Positions 58,932 through 64,000 of a stretch of 64,000 nucleotides of DNA are shown piece after piece. The position numbers were made by a program, and so were the translations under genes. Source of the stretch: Paenibacillus sp. Soil766 (GTDB lineage: Bacteria; Bacillota; Bacilli; Paenibacillales; NBRC-103111); assembly GCF_001428105.1 (NCBI RefSeq), contig NZ_LMSJ01000034.1:337599-401598 (forward strand). The letters run 5' to 3'. The notes beneath the pieces were generated by a model. That model saw only the letters and a list, made by a program, of their open reading frames with translations, was not told where the DNA came from and ran no database searches. How positions within the stretch are numbered: the first letter of the stretch is position 1; each line of letters starts with the position of its first letter.

Positions 58932-59738
58932 GTGATGGTGATTATCGGAATTGTTGTTATTGTAGTACTTGTTGCCCTATGTATCGTATATAGCACCTAT
59001 TGGGTGAAGGTTTCACATATACAGCTAGGTGATCCATCTAGTAAGAAAGTCACCGTTGTGCAAATTTCTGACCTACATGATCAAACCCATTTCATCAATG
59101 GCTCCTTGAGCAAAATGGTGAATATCATTAACCCTGATCTTGTTATGGTTACAGGTGATTTAGCGTCAACCAAAGAGCAATTGGACAAAGTTCTGAAAGA
59201 ACTTCGTTTAATAAAGTGTGATCATTTATTTTTTGTGCCAGGTAATCATGAACGTTATGGGGGAGTCCAATCCCGGTTCCAACTAAATTCGGATCAAGAC
59301 TATGAAGCGATTCTGAAAACGATTGAGGATGCACATATTACTGTGTTATCCAATCGTGCATTTCCGATTAACCATGGTGGCAAGAAATGGCTTGTATACG
59401 GATTTGATAATTCGATATCTGGCAAAGAGCGGTTGACTATGCGTGTTGAAGAACTACAAAGCTACGATGTGATTATCATGTTAGCTCATTCTCCGAGTAT
59501 TATTGAAACTTCGCTTCAGCACAACATTCCATTTGATTTATTGCTCGTAGGACATACACATGGGGGGCAAATTAGACTGTTTGGTCGTACGATTGGAGCT
59601 TATAAAAACTATCACGTTGGGCTCAAGCGTATCGATAAGAGAAAGCATTTCTATATCAATCGAGGTCTGGGAACCTCACGGATTCCGATTCGCATTGCTT
59701 GCTCGCCAGAGATTGCTGTTATCAAAATTGGATTGTAG
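58932..59738 (+). CDS. Membrane-anchored metallophosphoesterase, YkuE/YpbG-like
   Basis: A 268-residue calcineurin-type phosphoesterase with one N-terminal helix (IIGIVVIVVLVALCIVYSTYW). The five metal-binding motifs are complete: VQISDLHD, VTGDLAS, VPGNHERYG, MLAHSPSI and LVGHTHGGQIRL. Members act on nucleotides, lipids or wall precursors; the substrate is not clear. GTG start at 58932 behind AAGGGAG, with an ATG three bases later as the alternative. Confidence 0.88.
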   Translation: MMVIIGIVVIVVLVALCIVYSTYWVKVSHIQLGDPSSKKVTVVQISDLHDQTHFINGSLSKMVNIINPDLVMVTGDLASTKEQLDKVLKELRLIKCDHLFFVPGNHERYGGVQSRFQLNSDQDYEAILKTIEDAHITVLSNRAFPINHGGKKWLVYGFDNSISGKERLTMRVEELQSYDVIIMLAHSPSIIETSLQHNIPFDLLLVGHTHGGQIRLFGRTIGAYKNYHVGLKRIDKRKHFYINRGLGTSRIPIRIACSPEIAVIKIGL

Positions 59739-59771
59739 AAGTGGAAAGAACTAAAGATATCTCTCGGTAGC

Positions 59772-60269
59772 TCAATTATGAATGCCCCCGCTATTGTGTG
59801 CGTTTTCTTTTTTGAAAAACCACCTAAAGAACAAGTAGTTAAGATGAAGAGTGATTCCTATTGTAAGCCAAGACAAGTACCAGCTCCAGTGAATGTAACG
59901 AATTAAATCAGTGTATTTTAAAAGAATTACCTCTGCTAGAGTTAAAGCCGTTGGGAAGGCAACGATATAAAGTGCTTTCACCAACATCCTTTGCTCCTGA
60001 GGGAAATACATGCAATAAATAGTTCCTATAGCAGGGAGTGCTATGAACTCGTAAGTAAAGCTCGTGCTCATTAATTTCGAGAAGAATCTTACTGGGTACA
60101 TTAGGGCGCCGTACTCAACGGCAAATATTCCTAAGGGCCAGGTTAGTAGTTGTATAAATATAAAACTTACGGTTGCCTTTCTCCAGTTTATAAAACAAGC
60201 AAAAATTAGTAATGAAATCGCTATACACCATGCCCCTGTTTCAATGAATGAGTTCATGTTAAGTTTCAA
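59772..60269 (-). CDS. CBO0543-like membrane protein, second of a pair
   Basis: A 165-residue protein with five or so helices: CIAISLLIFACFINWRKATVSFIFIQLLTWPLGIFAVEYGALMYPVRFFSK is the typical CBO0543-family segment found in Firmicutes. Function unknown. The TTG at 60269 has GGGAG nine bases upstream and overlaps the upstream gene's end by 11 bases; the ATG at 60257 lacks a ribosome site. Paralogous to its upstream neighbour. Confidence 0.7.
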   Translation of the reverse strand: MKLNMNSFIETGAWCIAISLLIFACFINWRKATVSFIFIQLLTWPLGIFAVEYGALMYPVRFFSKLMSTSFTYEFIALPAIGTIYCMYFPQEQRMLVKALYIVAFPTALTLAEVILLKYTDLIRYIHWSWYLSWLTIGITLHLNYLFFRWFFKKENAHNSGGIHN

Positions 60270-60762
60270 TATTCGGGTCTCCCTCTTGGGCAATGTTGAA
60301 AAAAAGTCTTGTAAACCACCGTGTTATTAATAAACAAACCATGGAAACAACGAAAACGTATATCGATGTCATCCAGGACTCATATTGCTTAAATTTTGTT
60401 AGTTGAGTTTCAGCGTAATCCACTGTCGTATACAGAATCGCGAACGTAATTGTCGTGATGAGTACAGGAATTCGTGCATGGACTCTTTCACATAAGAAGT
60501 AATAAATAACAGCAATGGCTGGATAATAAAGGTAAGCATCTAGAAAATATGCTTGAATTGCGTGTGGAAAAGGATGAACGGGACTGGTTATCAAACCGCG
60601 GTTATAGAATAAAACGGTTCCAACTCCCCACAGTATCATTTGATATAACAAGAAAACAAGCCAAGCCTCACGGGATCGATGTTTTGGTAAACTGAAAATT
60701 AACAGTGATGTAATGACTACAAAACACGAAGCTGCCCAAAGTATTTCATTCAAGTAATGCAA
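60259..60762 (-). CDS. CBO0543-like membrane protein, first of a pair
   Basis: A 167-residue protein with five hydrophobic helices and the same plan as the next gene: LLIFSLPKHRSREAWLVFLLYQMILWGVGTVLFYNRGLITSPVHPF and later YYPAIAVIYYFLCERV. The TTG at 60762 has AAGGAG nine bases upstream; 35 codons of open frame before it are rejected. The overlap with its paralogue implies the two are made together, perhaps as a heteromer. Confidence 0.7.
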   Translation of the reverse strand: MHYLNEILWAASCFVVITSLLIFSLPKHRSREAWLVFLLYQMILWGVGTVLFYNRGLITSPVHPFPHAIQAYFLDAYLYYPAIAVIYYFLCERVHARIPVLITTITFAILYTTVDYAETQLTKFKQYESWMTSIYVFVVSMVCLLITRWFTRLFFNIAQEGDPNIET

Positions 60763-60900
60763 TTCATGTAACTCCTTTTTAGGACAGATGTATTCTTTAT
60801 TATTTTCCCCAATTGTATCTCCAATATCCAAAAGTTGGATAATAATGAAGAAGCTTTGGAAAAACATTGGTAACTATTGTAAGAGGGGATATGAAACGCG

Positions 60901-61461
60901 ATGCACATTGGCATAGATTTGGATAACACCGTACTAGATGCTACTTCAGCTTATTTACATTGTTATAATAAAGTTTCCGGGTTGGAACTAACCCATAAGG
61001 ATGTCAATGATTTTTATTTATACCGATTATATGGTTGGGATAAAGCCAAACGGGATGAAGTCTATTATAGCTTCGGACATGACATCCATTGGAACTCCGT
61101 ACCTTTTCCGATGGCAGTAGAGATATTACAAGAATTATTTAACCAACATCAGATTACAATCGTAACGGCTAGGCCGCAACAATTTCAGAATGTCACGATG
61201 GCTTGGCTTGAGAAGTATCAGATTGATTATCATCATATTTTATTAGTTGAAGATAAGCTTCAAGCATGTATGAACTATGGAATCGATATACTGATTGATG
61301 ATGCTCCACATTATGCCGAGGAGTTAGCATCGTCTCAGAAGCCCGTTATCTTATTCGATCAGCCGTATAATCTGAGCATTGCAAATGAATATGTATATCG
61401 AGCTGCGAATTGGTTGGAGGTCAAGAAACAGATCGACCACTTGGCATTAACAGCTATTTGA
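60901..61461 (+). CDS. HAD-family 5'-nucleotidase, NT5C/YorS type
   Basis: A 186-residue HAD phosphatase with motif I IGIDLDNTVLDATS (nucleophile and general acid Asp), motif II IVTARPQQF and motif IV ILIDDAPHYAEEL. It is of the deoxyribonucleotidase-like group that dephosphorylates (deoxy)nucleoside monophosphates. AGAGGGG lies 12 bases before the ATG. Single gene, ending at a bidirectional terminator. Confidence 0.85.
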   Translation: MHIGIDLDNTVLDATSAYLHCYNKVSGLELTHKDVNDFYLYRLYGWDKAKRDEVYYSFGHDIHWNSVPFPMAVEILQELFNQHQITIVTARPQQFQNVTMAWLEKYQIDYHHILLVEDKLQACMNYGIDILIDDAPHYAEELASSQKPVILFDQPYNLSIANEYVYRAANWLEVKKQIDHLALTAI

Positions 61462-61472
61462 ATTGATACAGG

Positions 61473-61510
61473 AAAAAACGTTCTCGTCAATGTGACGAAG
61501 AACGTTTTTT
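61473..61510. terminator. Bidirectional terminator
   Basis: AAAAAACGTTCT and GTCA pair with TGAC and AGAACGTTTTTT, flanked by A and T runs. It separates the nucleotidase from the convergent SDR gene. Confidence 0.88.
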
Positions 61511-61519
61511 TTGCTGTAT

Positions 61520-62260
61520 TTACAACGTCTGACCACTATCAACGGTGATGATTTGTCCAGTCATGGCTTCCTGTTCTAGAGCCGCACATATAAACTGAGC
61601 GATGTCTTCGGGTATTGAAATTTGCTTCAGCAGCAAGTTAGGGGCTAGCTTCTGCATCTGTTCTTCTCTTCCAGCCCACCAACGAGTGGCCACTGCTCCC
61701 GGTGCGACGCAGTTAACTCTAATATGTGGTGCTAGCGCGCGTGCTAGTGATTTGGTTAACCCATGGACAGCCGACTTGGATATCGCATAGGGCAGAGAAG
61801 AGCCAATTCCCGTTAAACCCGCAATACTTCCCACATTGACAATCGCCCCTTGTCCGCTTGTTTTCATCATAGGCGCAACGGCTCTTGCACAGTAAAACAT
61901 CCCTTTCACATTCACGTCGAACAATACATCCCAGATGTCTTCGGTTACAGCGTCAAGATCAGGAAGAGGAATATGATGTGTAATACTCGCATTATTGACC
62001 AATACTTCTACGTATCCCAAAAGGTGTTCAATAGATCGTACCATCTCGCTGACTTCGTTGTTATTGGAGACATCAGCTTGTATGGCAATCGCACGTCCAC
62101 CTTCTTCTATAATCCTTTGAGCTGTTTCCTCAGCATCCTCTTTTGAGCGTGAATAGTTCACTGCAACCGCAGCCCCTCGCTTAGCTAATGCGAAGCTGAC
62201 CGCTCTTCCAATGCCAGTACCGCCCCCTGTAACGAGTGCTACTTTATTAGTTAATTGCAT
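61520..62260 (-). CDS. Short-chain dehydrogenase/reductase
   Basis: A 246-residue classical SDR: cofactor motif VTGGGTGIGRA, LVNNAS, catalytic Ser in VNVGSIAG and the YAISK pair, then CVAPGAVATRWW. It resembles FabG but carries TRWW after the PG loop, so it likely acts on another alcohol or ketone. TAAGGAGG precedes the ATG. It is divergent from a broken LysR gene that was probably its regulator. Confidence 0.87.
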   Translation of the reverse strand: MQLTNKVALVTGGGTGIGRAVSFALAKRGAAVAVNYSRSKEDAEETAQRIIEEGGRAIAIQADVSNNNEVSEMVRSIEHLLGYVEVLVNNASITHHIPLPDLDAVTEDIWDVLFDVNVKGMFYCARAVAPMMKTSGQGAIVNVGSIAGLTGIGSSLPYAISKSAVHGLTKSLARALAPHIRVNCVAPGAVATRWWAGREEQMQKLAPNLLLKQISIPEDIAQFICAALEQEAMTGQIITVDSGQTL

Positions 62261-62301
62261 GCAAATCTCCTCCTTAATGCTGTATTATTCCTATACGTTC
62301 A

Positions 62302-62331
62302 TTGTAAAGGTTGATTTATGTTCTGTATAAT
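62302..62331 (+). promoter_or_regulatory. SigA-type promoter for the LysR gene
   Basis: TTGTAA at 62302-62307 and TATAAT at 62326-62331 with an 18-base spacer, in the gap divergent from the SDR gene. Confidence 0.5.
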
Positions 62332-62386
62332 TGAAGTTATTGAATGTTGAATTCAAATATATTGAACTAATGGAGTGGGGATCAAC

Positions 62387-63263
62387 ATGGATATTAAAAC
62401 ACTAAAAACTTTACATATGATCGTGAAACACGGCAGTTTTCATCAAGCGGCAGTGGAAATGAACTATGCCCAATCGACGGTGACGATGCAAATTCAAAAG
62501 TTAGAAGTTGATTTAGGCATTCAACTCATAGAACGCGGGAAGAAAATTCGATTAACGGAAGCAGGCCGACTATTTTACGAGGAAAGTTTGGAAATTGTTA
62601 AGCGGATGGAGAGGTTGCATGCGAATGTAACGGATCTGCAATCAGGTGAAGTTGGGAACGTGCGAGTTGGGTTGACCGAGCCAACAGCTAGTTATCGATT
62701 ACCGCAATTGTTAAAAGAGTTCATGACGATGTATCCGCGAATCCGTGTTTCGCTTGAAATTGCTAGCACAACAGCTTTGGTTGAGTCCATCCAGCAAGGT
62801 AATCTCGACTTCGCGTGCTGTTCGGCTCCGAACTGATCTTTTTTTTCAACCACTGTTTGCGGAGAAATTTGTTGCTTTATTGCCTGAAGATCATCCGCTT
62901 AGCCAGTATGAAGAACTTGAACCGAGTCTATTTCTAGGACATCGCCTTTTGATAACGTCAGCAACATGTCCATATCGTAAAAAGCTGGAAATGATTCTTC
63001 AAGAGTTAGGGCATGTGGCGATCGATACGATGGAGATTGGCAGCATGACAGCATTGAAAACCTATGTGGAAAGTGGATTTGGCTTTGCACTAGTACCAGA
63101 GATTGTACTAAACCCGATCCCTCGTGGGACAAAGGCACTTCCAGTGAGAGGGACATCCATTGATATGTTGACGGGGTTCATTTACAAATCGGCTCCATTA
63201 AGTTATGCGAGCAAACAGTTGTTTCGATATTTGAAAGAGAAACTTAATACATTTGATTCCTAA
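62387..63263 (+). pseudogene. Frameshifted LysR-family regulator
   Basis: The first frame (62387-62836) codes a normal helix-turn-helix (FHQAAVEMNYAQSTVTMQIQKLEVDLGIQLIERGKKIRLTEAG) and part of the sensor domain, then stops after NLDFACCSAPN. The rest of the sensor domain (LFFQPLFAEKFVALLPEDHPLSQYEELEPSLF...LRYLKEKL-like end at 63263) continues in the next frame. The switch falls between about 62815 and 62840, next to TTTTTTT at 62840-62847. The restored protein would be about 291 residues, normal for LysR. Either a real one-base indel or a sequencing error at the homopolymer. Confidence 0.85.
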
Positions 63264-63265
63264 GA

Positions 63266-63294
63266 TTTACAGAAAAGCATTCCTATGCTACCAT
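63266..63294 (+). promoter_or_regulatory. Promoter of the Fur-controlled esterase gene
   Basis: TTTACA at 63266-63271 and TACCAT at 63289-63294 with a 17-base spacer and a TGC extension before the -10. The Fur box starts nine bases downstream, covering the start-site region. Confidence 0.5.
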
Positions 63295-63302
63295 ACATCT
63301 AA

Positions 63303-63317
63303 TGATAATGATTATCA
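63303..63317. promoter_or_regulatory. Perfect 7-1-7 Fur box
   Basis: TGATAATGATTATCA is an exact 7-1-7 inverted repeat of the Bacillus Fur (or related PerR/Zur) consensus TGATAAT-N-ATTATCA. It is placed to repress the downstream esterase when iron is sufficient. Confidence 0.9.
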
Positions 63318-63359
63318 ATGATAAAACAGGTTGATGAATCACCATTGGAGATGATCAAG

Positions 63360-64000
63360 TTGCAAGGAGCTTTGGACACGTTAGCATTCGCAAATCGCAC
63401 GATCTATGTTTATACACCACCATCCTACAGCAAGGAAGAATCAAGTCGATTTCCTTCTGTCATTGTACAAGATGGAAACTATCTTTTTGTGGATTCGATG
63501 TCTGCACTTGAAGCTGATTTTGCTAGTGGTGTGACGGAAGAAGTCATTTTTATTGGAATTGAACCGCTGGAGCACAATCGAGAATACACGCCTTGGAGAG
63601 CGGATAATCTTATGAATGACGGTGGTTTTTATGATGGTGAAGGTGATGTGTACTTGAACATGGTTACGGAGGGAATCATGCCCTATGTAAGAGCGCGCTA
63701 TCGGATCATAGAATATGCAGCTCAAACAGGTATAACTGGCGCTTCCTTCGGGGGATTAATTTCACTATACGCAGCATTTCAAAAGCCTGAATTTTTCGGC
63801 AGATTTGCTCTCATGTCCTCCTCACTATGGTATGAAAATATCATGGATTTCGTTGAACAGCACGCCTTCACACAATCCGATATGCGGATCTATATGTATG
63901 TAGGGGAACAAGAAGGAGTAGGAAGAACGATAATTCAGCAATTCACGGTACCCAATACAAGGAAAGCGTACGACCTATTATCTCAGAAAATCCCAGGCGG
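63360..64000 (+). CDS. Siderophore-esterase-like alpha/beta hydrolase, cut by the window end
   Basis: The frame is open to the last base, so only about 213 N-terminal residues are seen. It belongs to the esterase D/enterochelin-esterase family: ANRTIYVYTPPSYSKEESSRFPSVIVQDG, EEVIFIGIEPLEHNREYTPW, and nucleophile Ser in TGASFGGLISLYAAF, with LMSSSLWYENIMDF after it. The Fur box upstream points to hydrolysis of a ferric siderophore, as BesA does for bacillibactin. TTG at 63360 has GGAG nine bases upstream; ATG codons at 63351 and 63318 are in the same frame. Confidence 0.85.
   Translation, partial: MQGALDTLAFANRTIYVYTPPSYSKEESSRFPSVIVQDGNYLFVDSMSALEADFASGVTEEVIFIGIEPLEHNREYTPWRADNLMNDGGFYDGEGDVYLNMVTEGIMPYVRARYRIIEYAAQTGITGASFGGLISLYAAFQKPEFFGRFALMSSSLWYENIMDFVEQHAFTQSDMRIYMYVGEQEGVGRTIIQQFTVPNTRKAYDLLSQKIPG

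Noticed and set aside
62745..63263. A separate 172-residue LysR-sensor-like gene
   Set aside because: It has no ribosome site, and its beginning reads through the LysR gene in the wrong frame; it is the second half of one frameshifted gene.

Overview
The window looks like a chromosomal segment of a Paenibacillus-type low-to-mid GC Gram-positive soil bacterium. The clues are frequent TTG and GTG starts behind strong Shine-Dalgarno sites, an S-layer-homology protein, many lipoproteins, YesM/YesN-type two-component regulation next to sugar ABC transporters, a GH52 xylosidase, and a ydaO-type c-di-AMP riboswitch. No rRNA, tRNA, CRISPR array, transposase or prophage was recognised. The assignment to Paenibacillus is an inference from gene content.

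Layout. 0-10 kb: the end of a 52-bp hairpin repeat array, a eukaryotic-type HisA, a PDZ-Lon (YlbL-like) protease, two alpha/beta hydrolases, an S-layer-homology protein, a holin-like peptide and a pair of Gfo/Idh/MocA oxidoreductases. 10-15.3 kb: small enzymes, an ECF41 sigma factor with its carboxymuconolactone-decarboxylase partner and a matching promoter between them, then a MocD/MocE-like oxygenase-ferredoxin pair with a LacI-family regulator and shared palindromic operator candidates. 15.4-19.9 kb: a 62-bp hairpin array, then an operon coding a Tat-exported dehydrogenase (gamma subunit, GMC flavoprotein) together with TatC and TatA, and a divergent cytochrome c lipoprotein. 20-28 kb: mostly small membrane, stress and housekeeping genes, a glycerophosphodiesterase, and a c-di-AMP riboswitch in front of a LysM-CAP protein. 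28-32 kb: a frameshifted sugar isomerase/epimerase, an AraC regulator and a divergent GH52 beta-xylosidase. 32-38 kb: Nudix, AlaX-type editing protein, an Rrf2/flavin oxidoreductase/methyltransferase group and an acetyltransferase. 38-41.6 kb: an asymmetric heterodimeric ABC exporter.

42-52.4 kb is a hemicellulose (probably arabino-oligosaccharide) unit: sugar-binding lipoprotein, two permeases and a GH43 lipoprotein; then a 1.17-kb array of nineteen 61-62-bp units, each with two hairpins; then a second sugar-binding lipoprotein overlapping a YesM-type kinase and a YesN-type regulator, which together resemble a three-component sugar sensor. No ATPase subunit for the importer is present, so a shared MsmX-type ATPase is likely elsewhere. 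54-58.7 kb: an AraC regulator divergent from a 5-dehydro-4-deoxyglucarate dehydratase, a UxuA-family enzyme and an aldehyde dehydrogenase, a route to 2-oxoglutarate. 58.9-64 kb: a metallophosphoesterase, two paralogous membrane proteins, a 5'-nucleotidase, an SDR, a frameshifted LysR gene, and a Fur-box-controlled esterase cut by the window end.

Most notable: the three tandem hairpin arrays (one with higher-order three-unit repeats and paired base changes), the LacI-operator candidates around the MocDE-like module, the nearly consensus ECF41 promoter, the UxuA-family gene in a glucarate-type operon, and three broken genes.
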